In this document: one piece after another, positions 26,538 to 37,300 of the stretch
How the letters are laid out: the number at the start of each line of letters is the position of its first letter
Position numbering within the stretch: position 1 is the stretch's first letter
From: Desulfofustis sp. PB-SRB1
GTDB lineage: Bacteria; Desulfobacterota; Desulfobulbia; Desulfobulbales; Desulfocapsaceae
Direction: 5' to 3'
Length of the DNA: 64,000 nucleotides
Assembly: GCA_016722945.1 (NCBI GenBank)
Contig: JAEQMT010000038.1
Span: 620,001 to 684,000 of the forward strand
The notes under the pieces: model-generated
Databases searched by the model: none
Told to the model about the DNA's origin: nothing
What the model saw: only the letters and a program-made list of their open reading frames with translations
Translations under genes and position numbers: made by a program

Positions 26538-28673
26538 ATGGCAACACATCCTGAATATGCACAGTGGCAGGAACTGGCAACCAAACTGATGAAGGGCAAG
26601 CCGCTCGACTCTCTTGACTGGCAGACCCCGGAAGGCATCACGGTCAAACCGCTCTACACCGCCGAGGACCTCGAGGGGCTGGAAAACACCAACACCCTGC
26701 CCGGTCTCGCGCCCTATGCGCGGGGACCGATGGCAACCATGTATGCCGGCAGACCGTGGACGATCCGGCAGTATGCCGGCTTTTCCACCGCCGCGGAATC
26801 CAATAAATTTTATCGAAACGCTCTGGCGGCGGGGCAGAAGGGGTTGTCGGTGGCCTTTGATCTGGCCACGCATCGGGGCTATGATTCAGATCACCCCAGG
26901 GTGACCGGCGATGTCGGCAAGGCAGGCGTTGCCATCGACTCGGTGGAGGACATGAAGATCCTCTTCGACGGCATCCCGTTGGATAAGATGTCGGTATCGA
27001 TGACCATGAACGGCGCCGTCATTCCCATCCTGGCAAGTTATATCGTCGCCGCCGAAGAGCAGGGAGTCGCCCATGAACAGCTGACCGGCACCATCCAGAA
27101 CGATATCTTGAAGGAGTATCTGACCAGAAACACCTTCATCTATCCGCCCACCCCGTCCATGCGGATCGTTGCCGATATCATCGGCTTCTGCTCGCACAAC
27201 ATGCCGCGCTACAACACCATCAGCATCAGTGGCTACCACATGATGGAGGCCGGTGCCAACTCGGTACTGCAGGTTGCCTTTACCATCGCCGACGGCCTCG
27301 AGTACGTGCGCACCGCGCTGAAAGCCGGTATGGACATCGACGATTTTGCCCCAAGGCTCTCCTTCTTCTTCGGCATCGGCATGAATTTCTTCATGGACAT
27401 CGCCATGCTGCGGGCCGCCCGGCTCCTCTGGTACCAACTCATGCGCCAGTTCAACCCGAAGAATCCGCGCTCCTCGATGCTCCGCACCCATTGTCAGACC
27501 TCCGGCTGGAGCCTTACCGAACAGGATCCCTACAACAACATCATTCGCACCACGCTCGAGGCGCTGACGTCGGTGCTGGGCGGCACCCAGTCGCTGCACA
27601 CAAACTCATTTGACGAGGCCATCGGGCTGCCCACCGATTTCTCCGCCCGCATCGCCCGCAACACCCAGATCATCATCCAGGAGGAATCCGAGGTCTGCCA
27701 TGTGATCGATCCCCTGGGCGGTTCCTACTATGTCGAATCGCTGACCAGCTCGATCGTTGCCGAGGCGATGAAGATCATCGACGAAGTGGAAGAGCTGGGC
27801 GGCATGGCCAAGGCCATCGAATCGGGGATGCCGAAAATGCGCATCGAGGAATCGGCGGCGCGCAAACAGGCACGTATCGACCAGGGCCTCGACGTCATCG
27901 TCGGGGTCAACAAATACAAAATCAAGGACGAGAAAATCGATTTCGAGATCAGGGAAGTCCCCGCCTCGGTGCGCGACGACCAGGTCGCCAGGCTCACCCA
28001 GATCCGGGCAACCAGAGATAACGCACAAGTGGAAAAGACTCTGGCGGAGCTGACCAGGGTCGCCAGAGAAGGGGGCAACCTGCTGGAAGCGGCGCTGCCG
28101 GCCATTCGGGCACGGGCTACGGTGGGCGAGGTCTCTGATGCCATGGAGCAGGTGTTTGGCCGCTACGTCGCCAATACCCGCTGTATCTCAGGGGCTTATG
28201 CATCGGAGTTTGGGACCGAATCAGAGAGCCTCGTCTTGCTGCGTAAGCGGACTGAGGAGTTTCTCAAAAAACATGGGCGACGTCCTCGTATGCTGGTCAC
28301 CAAGATGGGGCAGGACGGCCATGACCGCGGTATCAAGGTGATTGCCAGCGCCTATGCCGATTTAGGCTTCGATGTCGATATCGGGCCACTGTTCCAGACT
28401 CCGCGGGAAGCCGCCAAAATGGCCATCGAAAACGATGTCCACGTGGTCGGCGCCTCCAGCCTCACCGCCGGCCACAAGACCCTGGTGCCGAATCTGGTGG
28501 AAGAGCTGAAAAAGCAGGGAGGCACGGACATCAAGGTGGTTGCCGGCGGCGTCATTCCACCCAAAGATTACGATTATCTCTATAAGCGTGGAGTGCAGGC
28601 GGTATTTGGCCCGGGTACCTCGGTGATCGACTCGGCCAACCGCACCCTTGACTTGATCGATGAACCGGCCTGA
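26538..28673 (+). CDS. mcm: methylmalonyl-CoA mutase
   Basis: 711 residues starting at ATG 26538 behind AAGGAG; the 12 codons upstream are unlikely. The substrate barrel has the [19 protein letters not shown] motif (residues about 75-93) and [17 protein letters not shown]. The C-terminal B12 domain has DGHDRG near residue 595, whose His binds cobalt from below, and [12 protein letters not shown]. It is the fused single-chain form and interconverts methylmalonyl- and succinyl-CoA. No epimerase gene is in the window. MeaB follows. Confidence 0.96.
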   Translation: MATHPEYAQWQELATKLMKGKPLDSLDWQTPEGITVKPLYTAEDLEGLENTNTLPGLAPYARGPMATMYAGRPWTIRQYAGFSTAAESNKFYRNALAAGQKGLSVAFDLATHRGYDSDHPRVTGDVGKAGVAIDSVEDMKILFDGIPLDKMSVSMTMNGAVIPILASYIVAAEEQGVAHEQLTGTIQNDILKEYLTRNTFIYPPTPSMRIVADIIGFCSHNMPRYNTISISGYHMMEAGANSVLQVAFTIADGLEYVRTALKAGMDIDDFAPRLSFFFGIGMNFFMDIAMLRAARLLWYQLMRQFNPKNPRSSMLRTHCQTSGWSLTEQDPYNNIIRTTLEALTSVLGGTQSLHTNSFDEAIGLPTDFSARIARNTQIIIQEESEVCHVIDPLGGSYYVESLTSSIVAEAMKIIDEVEELGGMAKAIESGMPKMRIEESAARKQARIDQGLDVIVGVNKYKIKDEKIDFEIREVPASVRDDQVARLTQIRATRDNAQVEKTLAELTRVAREGGNLLEAALPAIRARATVGEVSDAMEQVFGRYVANTRCISGAYASEFGTESESLVLLRKRTEEFLKKHGRRPRMLVTKMGQDGHDRGIKVIASAYADLGFDVDIGPLFQTPREAAKMAIENDVHVVGASSLTAGHKTLVPNLVEELKKQGGTDIKVVAGGVIPPKDYDYLYKRGVQAVFGPGTSVIDSANRTLDLIDEPA

Positions 28674-28706
28674 AAGGCCGCACCAATCTCCCTCTACCCC
28701 ACAGAC

Positions 28707-28729
28707 GGGAGCGGCTGGCAGCCGCTCCC
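28707..28729 (+). terminator. strong hairpin after the mutase gene
   Basis: A perfect 10-bp stem GGGAGCGGCT / AGCCGCTCCC with a three-base loop. There is no following T run, so it may be a transcript-stabilising hairpin or a rho-type end rather than a classic terminator. Confidence 0.45.
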
Positions 28730-28776
28730 GCTCAACACCCAAAATGTTCCCATTAGCCGGGCAATGATTGTTCAGG

Positions 28777-29754
28777 ATGCATAACCAACCCGACTATTAT
28801 ATCCAGGGAGTATTGGCCGCCAACCGGCTGATGCTGTCCAGGACCATTACCCTGATCGAAAGTGGACTGCCTGCTCATCAGGAACTGGCCGCAACCATCA
28901 TCGAGCGGCTCCTTCCCCACACCGGCAAGGCGGTACGGCTGGGCATCACCGGCGTACCCGGGGCCGGCAAGTCAACATTTATCGAAAGCTTCGGAACCAT
29001 GCTCACCGATCTCGGCCACCGGGTGGCGGTACTTGCCATCGACCCGTCGAGCGCCAGAAGCGGCGGTTCGGTGCTGGGCGACAAGACCAGGATGCAGGAA
29101 CTCTCAATCAACGACCACGCCTTCATCCGCCCTTCCCCCTCGGGAGGCACCCTGGGCGGGGTGGCTCGCAAAACCAGGGAGACTATGCTGGCCTGCGAGG
29201 CGGCCGGGTTCGACGTGATCATCATCGAGACGGTGGGAGTTGGTCAGTCTGAGACGGCGGTTGCCTCCATGGTCGACTTTTTCCTGGTGTTGATGATCGC
29301 CGGGGCCGGTGATGAGCTGCAAGGCATAAAAAAGGGAATTCTCGAGGTTGCCGACACCATCGTCATCAATAAAGCCGATGGCGACAACCTGATGCGTGCC
29401 GAGCGCGCCCGCCGGGAATATGAAACCGCCCTGCATATCCTGACCCCGGCCAGCGCCAACTGGACGCCCCGGGTACTCACCTGCAGCGCCCTGAAAAAAA
29501 TCGGTCTGAGCGAAATTTGGGAAACCGTCGCCGACCACCACAAGGCCCTGAAGACAGCGGGAGAGTTTGACGCCAAGCGCAGAAAACAGGCGCAGGACTG
29601 GATGTATTTTCTGCTGGAAGAAGGACTAAAATCGTGGTTCTTTTCCCACCCCGATATAAAAGACAACCTGCCCCGGTTGCGCAGCGCCATCCATAACCAG
29701 GAAATCTCCCCCACCGCCGCCGCCGGCCAACTGCTCAGCCATCTCAGCAGATAA
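28777..29754 (+). CDS. meaB: methylmalonyl-CoA mutase chaperone GTPase MeaB (ArgK family)
   Basis: 325 residues from ATG 28777 (a TTG three codons earlier is also open). G3E GTPase: Walker A GVPGAGKST near residue 58, AIDPSSARSGGSVLGDKTRM, ETVGVGQSE, and NKADGDN for guanine. It protects and reloads the B12 cofactor of the mutase encoded just upstream, using GTP. The gap to the mutase is about 100 bases with a hairpin. Confidence 0.94.
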   Translation: MHNQPDYYIQGVLAANRLMLSRTITLIESGLPAHQELAATIIERLLPHTGKAVRLGITGVPGAGKSTFIESFGTMLTDLGHRVAVLAIDPSSARSGGSVLGDKTRMQELSINDHAFIRPSPSGGTLGGVARKTRETMLACEAAGFDVIIIETVGVGQSETAVASMVDFFLVLMIAGAGDELQGIKKGILEVADTIVINKADGDNLMRAERARREYETALHILTPASANWTPRVLTCSALKKIGLSEIWETVADHHKALKTAGEFDAKRRKQAQDWMYFLLEEGLKSWFFSHPDIKDNLPRLRSAIHNQEISPTAAAGQLLSHLSR

Positions 29755-29848
29755 TGGGGTCAGGTCTTTTATTTTGGTGTTTTGTCTCATAATGTAACAG
29801 CAAGTCAACAATTCGGCAAAAAACACCAAAATAAAAGACCTGACCCCA
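29755..29848. repeat. 94-bp element with perfect 29-bp inverted repeats
   Basis: Arms at 29755-29783 and 29820-29848 are exact reverse complements, beginning TGGGGTCAGGTCTTTTATTT, with a 36-base centre. It follows the meaB stop directly and ends six bases before the PIN gene. TGGGGTCAGGTCTT termini recall REP/MITE-type elements moved by Y1 (REP-associated) transposases, none of which is encoded here. It would also act as a bidirectional transcription block. Confidence 0.8.
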
Positions 29849-29854
29849 GCCGTT

Positions 29855-30292
29855 ATGAGAGTATATCTAGATAGTTGTGCCCTTCAGCGTCCACTGGACG
29901 ACCAGACGAAGCCGAGAGTTCGCGTCGAAACTGAAGCCGTGCTGGCGATCCTCGCGGCGGTGCAAGCCTGACATTGCATATTGGTGAGTTCAGAAGCCAT
30001 TGAGTACGAACTGGGCCGCATCCCAGATGACCAGCGGCGTAGTGAGATGGCGGCAATTCTTTCTCTGGCTGGAGAAAGAGCCGTGATAACTCATGCGACT
30101 GAAAAATTAGCCGGATTACTCGAGAAACATGGAATCGATCCCATGGATGCGGTTCATCTTGCGCTTTCCTCAACTGTTGGGGTAGATTACTTTGCTACAT
30201 GTGATGATTATTTTTTGCGTAAAGCAAAATCGGAGAAAATACTTGAATGCAAGCCCGTTTCCGTGCTCGCTCTCGTCCTGGAGGTTATATGA
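29855..30292 (+). pseudogene. PIN-domain toxin with in-frame TGA
   Basis: The frame begins [17 protein letters not shown], runs 38 codons, meets TGA at 29969-29971 and continues in the same frame with VSSEAIEYELGRIP, DPMDAVHLA and YFATCDDYF to the stop at 30292. All acidic residues of a VapC-like PIN nuclease are present (D6, the Glu of SSEAIEYE, DAVHLA, CDD). Homologues usually have Gly at this point, so a GGA to TGA change would explain it. It is probably inactivated, unless a shorter protein is reinitiated at TTG 29981. Its downstream partner overlaps by 4 bases. Confidence 0.75.
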
Positions 30293-30501
30293 CAACACAC
30301 ATTCACCCAATTGCCGAAGTAACCCAACGTGGTACGAGCGCATTGATCAGAGAAATGGGAGTAGTTGATACAATCCGCTTTCTCAATCAGTTCCGAGCAG
30401 GCTCTGGCGACTATACACAAGACCGGCACAAGCTTTTCGATGGCTTGTCTGCAAAAGAGATTATCAACGAGATCAAAGCCCAGCGAAAAACCTCCATATA
30501 G
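30289..30501 (+). CDS. small partner of the PIN gene (candidate antitoxin)
   Basis: 70 residues from ATG 30289, overlapping the PIN stop as ATGA. It reads HIHPIAEVTQRGTSALIREM, then GVVDTIRFLNQF, GSGDYTQDRH and LSAKEIINEIKAQ. No DNA-binding motif is obvious. The overlap and order are those of a toxin-antitoxin pair, with the PIN gene first. If the toxin is dead this gene is a leftover. Confidence 0.6.
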   Translation: MTTHIHPIAEVTQRGTSALIREMGVVDTIRFLNQFRAGSGDYTQDRHKLFDGLSAKEIINEIKAQRKTSI

Positions 30502-30519
30502 GAATCAAGGGGTCAGCCG

Positions 30520-31893
30520 TTACTTCCGCACTGGATGCAGCGGATCACGCACCGGCTCACCGGCGCCGCGGCCCATTATCTGTTGGCGGATTTGCTGGTG
30601 CACCGTCTCGCTGATAGGATAATACAGGGCAATCACAATAGCTGCCGCATTGCACAGGCACGGCACCAGGGCATAGAGAACGCGCAGCATAAACTGAACA
30701 TCGGCGCTTTGCGGTTGATTGGGGACATAACCGGCCAGCCCCAGCAACGACAACCCCACCCCGATACCCACCGCCGCCGCCAGTTTCTTGGCAATCGACC
30801 ACAAGCCGATGTACTGTCCCTCGCGGCGCTCGCCGGTGAGCAACTCATCATAGTCGATAACATCGGCCTGAATAGCCGACGGCAGGGCGAGGGTGGCACC
30901 AAAACCGATCCCGGAAAGACCGACCAGCAGCGCATACGCCATCACATCCCCCGGGCCGAGGAAAAATACCCCAACAAAGGCCCCCGTGTTCAAAGCCATG
31001 GAACCGATCCAGGCGCGTTTTTTGCCGATACGACGGGCAAGGGCGACCCAGCCCGGCAGAAAGACGATCCCCATCACCAGATAGAGCAGCAAAAAAAGCT
31101 CCGCTGAATCCACCTGCAACACGTATTGAACATAGTAGAGGATAAGCGTTGCCGGCAGGTTGTTGCCGATGGCGCTAATCGTATAGCTTGCCAGCAACAC
31201 CATAAAGGGACGGTTGCGCACCACCAGGGCCAGCCCGGATAACAGCCCAGAGGGTTGCGGAAGAATCCGTTGCGGCAACTCCTTAAGGGCCATCACACAC
31301 CACACGGCAGTCCCCACCAGCAGTGGCGCATAGAGTACCGATATCCAGAAAAAGGTGGCTTTTTCACCATCATTCGTTTCCGGCAGGCCAAACAGCGCCC
31401 GCACCAGGGCGGGAGCGGCGGCGGCGGTGAGGGTGCCGCCGATCAGCAAGCCATCACGCAGGCCAAACAGGGTAGTGCGCTCATGATAGTCAAAGGTAAG
31501 CTCCGGACCAAGCGCCTCATACGGAACAGTAACAATAGTCCAGGCCAGAAACAGCGCGTAAATACAGCAGGTGAAATAGATGGTTTCGAAACTGGGCGAG
31601 CCCGGCGGCGGATTGAACAGCAGCAGCATACTGAACGCCACCAGTATAGAGCCAACCAGAATGTAGGGCCGCCGCCGGCCAAAGCGGGTGGAGGTGCGAT
31701 CGGAGAGATACCCAATCACCGGATCGGTAATGGCGTCAAACAAGCGCACCGAAAATAAAATAACGCCAAGCAACCCCACATGAATACCCACCACGTCCGT
31801 ATAAAATTTCGGAATGTATACGTAGACCGGTATACCAACCACCGCCAGGGCAAAAGCGGGAGAACCATAGGCAAGTTTGGCAATCGTCTTCAT
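30520..31893 (-). CDS. GPH-family (MelB-like) sodium/proton symporter, MFS fold
   Basis: 457 residues with about 12 membrane spans. The motif RLFDAITDPVIGYLSDRTSTRFGRRRP (residues about 50-76) is the GPH/melibiose permease signature, followed by VPYEALGPELT near residue 120. These carriers move sugars, glucuronides or related solutes with a cation; the substrate cannot be read from sequence. It is transcribed alone; its stop faces the antitoxin-like gene 18 bases away. Confidence 0.85.
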   Translation of the reverse strand: MKTIAKLAYGSPAFALAVVGIPVYVYIPKFYTDVVGIHVGLLGVILFSVRLFDAITDPVIGYLSDRTSTRFGRRRPYILVGSILVAFSMLLLFNPPPGSPSFETIYFTCCIYALFLAWTIVTVPYEALGPELTFDYHERTTLFGLRDGLLIGGTLTAAAAPALVRALFGLPETNDGEKATFFWISVLYAPLLVGTAVWCVMALKELPQRILPQPSGLLSGLALVVRNRPFMVLLASYTISAIGNNLPATLILYYVQYVLQVDSAELFLLLYLVMGIVFLPGWVALARRIGKKRAWIGSMALNTGAFVGVFFLGPGDVMAYALLVGLSGIGFGATLALPSAIQADVIDYDELLTGERREGQYIGLWSIAKKLAAAVGIGVGLSLLGLAGYVPNQPQSADVQFMLRVLYALVPCLCNAAAIVIALYYPISETVHQQIRQQIMGRGAGEPVRDPLHPVRK

Positions 31894-32545
31894 CTATGTA
31901 CCAGGAAAGGGACAATGCGCCAGCGGCCATCTCGGCGCATCAATAAAGCTATTATTTATTCACCACCGCCACCGGTCAATGCACGATTGCAAAAAACATG
32001 CGAGGTGAGACACTCTAGCCGGCAGGGCAAAATCGTTACCGGCAACCGATTTCATAATTCCGATATTTTTCTGTGCCGGTAGGAACAGTGTCCGTATCAT
32101 GCGGATATACCTTAAAATTTGCAGAATTGAAAATACAGTATTTGCGTACTATGTTACTCATAATATCAACATGATGCAGTTCTTCAGCCGTCCTTATAAA
32201 TTGGGCTAGTACGCAAAAAGACGCACCGCAACCGCTTGATTTTAATCTTGTCAAGAATCCTTTGGTCATTTACAATGTCAGAAAAGCTGGACATTTACAT
32301 GACATATCGGCCAGTTGTAAATCAGGGTGGGAAATAAAGTTCTCTTGAATAAAGCAGTGAATTGATATGAAAATTTTCAGAATTGCATGGGAAGCGACAG
32401 GTAATTTCCCCAAAGATACCTCTGTGTAATATTATACATTTGGTTACCTTAAGCTACATTTATTCCAAAGAAATGTAAGTGAATATATTTTCATATTTAT
32501 GGGTTAATGTATTATAATTTCTATAAATAGAAAATGGGAGACTAT
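31894..32545 (+). other. AT-rich non-coding lead into the restriction-modification genes
   Basis: 650 bases with no supported gene. GC content falls sharply after about 32040 and stays low to 34125. A TATAAT box at 32513-32518 lies just before the methyltransferase, with no strong -35. This probably marks the left part of a horizontally acquired insert. Confidence 0.5.
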
Positions 32546-33505
32546 ATGGAGCAAATAGAAACAAAAATTGAGAATGGAGACTGTTTAGAAAAACTAAAAA
32601 ATTATCCTGATAATTTTTTCGATCTCATAGTAACATCCCCACCTTATGCAGATAGCAGAAGCAAAACATACGGTGGAATAAAACCACATGAATATGTTGA
32701 GTGGTTTTTACCACGTGCTGAAGAGTTCCTTAGAGTACTGAAACCAGACGGAACTTTTATACTCAACATCAAGGAAAAAGCAGTTAATGGAGAACGCCAC
32801 ACATATGTAATTGAGTTGATTTTAGCACTGCGTAAACAAGGATGGCTGTGGACCGAAGAATTTGTTTGGCACAAAAAAAATTGTTTTCCTGGTAAATGGT
32901 CTAATCGTTTTCGAGATTCTTGGGAACGATGCCTACAATTTAATAAGTCTAAAAAATTCAATATGTACCAGGAAGAAGTCATGGTACCAATGGGAGATTG
33001 GGCAAAAACGCGCTTGAAGAAACTTAGCAAAACCGATCTTACAAGAGATGAATCCAAGGTCAATAGCGGCTTTGGAAAAAACATTTCTAATTGGGTAGGG
33101 CGAGATATGGCTTACCCTAGTAACGTCTTGCATTTCGCAACTGAGTGTTACAACAAAAAGCATAGTGCTGTTTTCCCAACATCTTTACCAGAGTGGTTTA
33201 TTAAATTATTTACAAAAGAGCATGATTGGGTACTTGATCCATTCGTTGGGTCCGGCACAACTTCTAAGGTAGCTCAAAGTCTACAGAGAAATTCTGTTGG
33301 AATTGAAATTCATAAAGAATATTGCGATCTTGCTAAAGAGCGAACAGCCCATTATCAATACAGATTATGTGAGGAAGAGGCAGAGTATGAGCCCAATAAG
33401 CCAAGAAAAAATAACAGCTTACGTCGAGGACAACATACCAATTTTCCATCGAAACAGGATAGAAAAACTAAAGAAACTCAAATTGAAGGCAGTACTCAAA
33501 CGTAA
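32546..33505 (+). CDS. site-specific DNA methyltransferase (N4-cytosine/N6-adenine, beta-type motif order)
   Basis: 319 residues from ATG 32546, behind GGGAG at a 5-base spacing; an upstream ATG at 32534 lacks a site. The catalytic motif IV, TSPPYADSR (residues about 31-39), comes before the AdoMet-binding motif I, DPFVGSGTT (near residue 230), so motif order is that of the beta class. SPPY favours N4-cytosine, though N6-adenine is possible. It pairs with the restriction gene that overlaps its 3' end by 119 bases. Codon and base use are AT-rich, unlike all core neighbours. Confidence 0.9.
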   Translation: MEQIETKIENGDCLEKLKNYPDNFFDLIVTSPPYADSRSKTYGGIKPHEYVEWFLPRAEEFLRVLKPDGTFILNIKEKAVNGERHTYVIELILALRKQGWLWTEEFVWHKKNCFPGKWSNRFRDSWERCLQFNKSKKFNMYQEEVMVPMGDWAKTRLKKLSKTDLTRDESKVNSGFGKNISNWVGRDMAYPSNVLHFATECYNKKHSAVFPTSLPEWFIKLFTKEHDWVLDPFVGSGTTSKVAQSLQRNSVGIEIHKEYCDLAKERTAHYQYRLCEEEAEYEPNKPRKNNSLRRGQHTNFPSKQDRKTKETQIEGSTQT

Positions 33506-34121
33506 GAATCCGTACCTCTTCAAAGTCAAGCATATAACTACAGCAGGAGATTTCATTGAAACAATCCTTAATGCTTACTTATCCTCTCAAGAAGAAACTC
33601 TGTTTGGTGGATTTCTTGAAGGATTGGCAATATATATTTGTGGCCAAGTTTATCAAGGTAATAAATCATCAGCAGAAGGTATCGACTTAGAGTTTCAAAA
33701 AGATAATACTAAATATATTGTTTCTATTAAATCTGGCCCAAGTTGGGGAAACTCAAGCCAAATACACAAAATGAAAGACAATTTTCGTAAAGCAAAAAGA
33801 ATATTAGGTACAAATATTGCGTCATCGCAAAATGTAATTGCTGTCTGCGGTTGTTGCTATGGTAAAGACAATAGCCCTGATAAGGGAGAATACCTTAAAT
33901 TTTGTGGTCAAAGATTTTGGGACTTTGTTTCTGGAAACGAAAATTTATACACAGAAATAATTGAACCTCTTGGGCATCACTCAAAAGAAAAAAATGCTCA
34001 ATTTACTGAAGCATACTCGAACGTAGTCAACAAGTTCTCTCTTGAATTTATGGAAATGTTTTGTGACTCAAATGGTAAAATTCATTGGGAAAAAGTAATC
34101 CAGTTTAATTCAGAAAAATAA
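33387..34121 (+). CDS. type II restriction endonuclease, PmeII-like
   Basis: 244 residues from ATG 33387 (MSPISQEKI), with GAGG upstream; the frame is open earlier inside the methyltransferase. The core SSAEGIDLEFQKD, then YIVSIKSGPSWGNSSQ gives the Asp and the IK pair of a PD-(D/E)xK nuclease. Together with FGGFLEGLAIYICG and FCGQRFWDF this matches what I know of the PmeII restriction family. It would cut DNA left unmethylated by the partner enzyme. The recognition site cannot be deduced. The 119-base overlap with the methyltransferase gene is unusual and ties their expression together. Confidence 0.8.
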   Translation: MSPISQEKITAYVEDNIPIFHRNRIEKLKKLKLKAVLKRKNPYLFKVKHITTAGDFIETILNAYLSSQEETLFGGFLEGLAIYICGQVYQGNKSSAEGIDLEFQKDNTKYIVSIKSGPSWGNSSQIHKMKDNFRKAKRILGTNIASSQNVIAVCGCCYGKDNSPDKGEYLKFCGQRFWDFVSGNENLYTEIIEPLGHHSKEKNAQFTEAYSNVVNKFSLEFMEMFCDSNGKIHWEKVIQFNSEK

Positions 34122-34180
34122 TTGTGCCAAAACCCAACGCTCTACCTGTCGCTTATGTCGTCGCGCAGGTGAGCTCACCG

Positions 34181-34326
34181 GTGGACATGAACGATTTCGT
34201 CCTAGTCAATGAGATTTAAGCTTCCTACTTCAGCGAATCCCACCCCGCCCGAGCCACCATCGGCATCAGCGCCCTGGCGGTGGGCGCACCGGTAGAGGTT
34301 GAGGCGATGGCGGAAATCGACTATCC
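34181..34326 (+). pseudogene. ridA: relic of a RidA (reactive intermediate deaminase) gene
   Basis: One frame reads VDMNDFVLVNEI, TAA stop, then SYFSESHPARATIGISALAV and VEVEAMAEID, which is the C-terminal third of RidA/YjgF proteins. The stop replaces the Tyr normally found after VNE. The region before 34181 no longer matches. It abuts the purL stop and the AT-rich restriction genes, so the arrival of those genes may have removed the 5' part. Confidence 0.75.
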
Positions 34327-37300
34327 AGTACACCACCGATAAGCATTGGTGAACAACCTGAACCAGGGGCTGGTTTCGATAGTTTTCATATCTTCGGGCA
34401 GCCAGTGCGCCTGCCAGGGCAGAAAGCAGCGCTCCGGGTGCGGCATCAGCGCCAGGTGACGGCCGTCCGGCGAGCAGAGCCCCGCCACCCCGCCGGGCGA
34501 ACCGTTGGGATTAAAGGGATACCGCTCGGTGGGAGCGCCATCATCATCGACGTAGGCCAGCGGGATCAGGTTCTGCTCCTTGACGGCATTGAGCACGCCC
34601 GCATCAGGGGCGTGAAACCGCCCCTCGCCATGATCCACATGGATGCCGAAGGTGGTGTTCTCCATGCCGGCCAGCATGATGGCAGGGCTTTCCGTGACGG
34701 TAACGCTCACCCAGCGAGACTCGAAGCGCTGGGAACGATTGCGCACGAAACGGGGCTGCTTTTCCGTCGCCAGCCCCGGCCACGGCACCCAGCCGATGAG
34801 GGCAAAGAGCTGGCAGCCGTTGCAGACGCCTAAGCTGAAGGTATCGGGCCGTTGGTAAAATGAGGTGAACTGAGCACGCAGCATATCGTTGAGGGCGATG
34901 GTAGCCCCCCATCCTTTGGCCGACTGGGGAACGTCGGCGTAGGAAAACCCGCCCACCGCGGCAAGCCCGGTGAATGCGGCCAGATCGATGGCGCCGTCGA
35001 GCAAGTCCTGCATACAGATATCCCACACCTCGAAACCGGCCTGGTAGAAGGCGCTGCTCATCTCCCGATCTGAATTTGAGCCCTCATCGCGCAGGATCGC
35101 CACCTTTGGATGGGTGCCGGCTGGGCGACTGTCGGCGGGTTTTGCATCCGGTGCAAAAGAGATATGGTAGCTCGGCCCAGGCCGCGAGAAGATGGCCGCT
35201 TTTTCCTCGTCGGCACAGGCCTGGTTCATCTGCAGTCGTTCAAGCTGATGACTGGTCTCTTCCCACCAACCGCGCTGAGTTTCCATGGATTCAGCAAGTA
35301 CCGGTTCATCGTTGACACGGATACGGATTTGTTTGTCGGTGGTACTTACGCCTAAGCGCTGCACCGCGACCTCATGTTCCCGGCATCGGGAGATCACCGC
35401 TTCTTCTTGACCCGGCGGGCAGGCCACCACATATCCCAGTTCTTCGGCAAAGAGCATCTCAACAGGTGTGCCCTCCCCGGAAATGCCAATATCCAGCCCG
35501 CAGTTGCCGCTGAAGGCCATCTCCATAAGGGTGGTGATGAGCCCGCCGTCGGAGCGGTCGTGGCCGGCGTTGATGGTTTTTTCCGCCACCAGGTGCTGGA
35601 TGAGGCCAAAGGCGCGACGTACCAGGGCGGGATCATCCATATCGGGGCTTTGATCACCGATCCGGCCCTGTACCTGAGCCAGGGCGGAACCACCCAGGCG
35701 GCAGCGGCCGCCGCTACAATCAATAAAGAAAAGAACCGAACCCGGCTCTGTGATATCGGGGGTGATTTTCGCACCGATATCAGGCACCGCGCCGTAGAGG
35801 GAGACAACCAGCTGGCGCGGTGATTTCACCGTCTCCGCGCCCACCATGGTGGCCATTGAGAGGCTGTCCTTGCCGCCATCCACAGCGATTCCCAGGGGGA
35901 TCATGGCATCGTGCATGGCCTGCACGGCATCGCGCAGGGCGGCACCCTCGCCGGCCAGTTTGGGGGCCCACATCCAGTTGGCCGAACACTTGATCTGGTT
36001 GATGTCCTCCACCACCACCCCGGCCAGGTTGGTGAGCGCCTCACCCACCGCCATACGTGCCCCGGCGCCCGGGTTCACCAGCATTTTGATGGACTGCTCG
36101 CCAATGGCGGTGGCGATACCGGTGGTGCCGAAATGGGTCTGCGCCATCACGCCGAAATCGGCCACCGGCAGTTGCAGCGGCCCGCAGCACTGCTGCTGGG
36201 CCACCAGCCCGGTGACGGCCCGATCCACCTTGTTGGTGAGAAAGCGCTTCGAGCCCACCGAAACCAGAGAAAATATCCGGCGCAGCAGATCGACGACTTT
36301 CGCATCGGGGGCAATGGTCAGCGGCTCATGCGAGACGGTGCGGCGCTGGTCGGCAAAGGTTTTTTGGGGAATACCGCCGAGCAAGGGTTCCAACTCCAGA
36401 TCCACCGGGGTGGTGTCGGTGACGCTGTCGGTGACGATAAAGCGTTTGTCGCCGGTAACCTCGCCAAGCACCTCACAGGTAACTTTCTCGCGTCGGCACA
36501 GTGCTTGAAAACGGGCCAGATTGCCCGGCGCGATAAGCAGCCCCACTCGCTCTTGATATTCGGCTACGTAAATCTCCAGCACCGACATGGTGGGATCACC
36601 CACCCGGATAGCACGGATATCGATCCTGCCGCCGGCCGATTCCACCAGTTCCTTTAGGACATTGGCGGGGCCGCCGGCGCCCTGATCGTGAATCATCTCC
36701 AGTGGGTTGTCGTCGCCCAGCTCGCAGCAGGCGCGGATCACCCGGTTCATTTTCTGCTCCATCTCGGCATCGCCGCGCTGCACCGCGTTAAAATCAAGAT
36801 CCGAAACGTTTTCCCCCTGCAACATGCTGGAAGCGGCGCCGCCGCCAAAACCGACCCGATACGCCGGGCCGCCGATCTGGACGATGAGCATCCCGGGTTC
36901 CGACTCATGTTTTTCCACCAGCCGGGCATCGATCTGGCCGATACCGCTGGTAAACATAATCGGCTTGATAAAACCCCAGCGCTCACCGGTTGACAAACGC
37001 AGATCAAAAGAGCGGACAAAGCCGAGAATCACCGGCTCGCCGAACTTGTTGCCGTAATCCGAGGCACCATTGCTCGCTTCGATAAGAATGGTAAGCGGGT
37101 CGGCCAGGTTATCGGGCTGCTCGCGTTCGAGTTCCCAGTCAAGCTGGTAGTTCGGGATATGGAGGTTGCCGACACAGTAGCCGGCCGAGCCGGCCATTAC
37201 GAAGGCACCCCGCCCGGTCGCCTGCACATCGCGGATGCGCCCGCCGGTACCGGTCTCGGCACCGGCAAAGGGCGCTACGCCGGTGGGAAAGTTGTGGGTC

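Noticed and set aside
29969-29971. TGA in the PIN gene as selenocysteine
   Set aside because: The position is usually Gly in relatives, PIN nucleases do not use Sec, and no obvious hairpin follows directly; kept only as something to verify.
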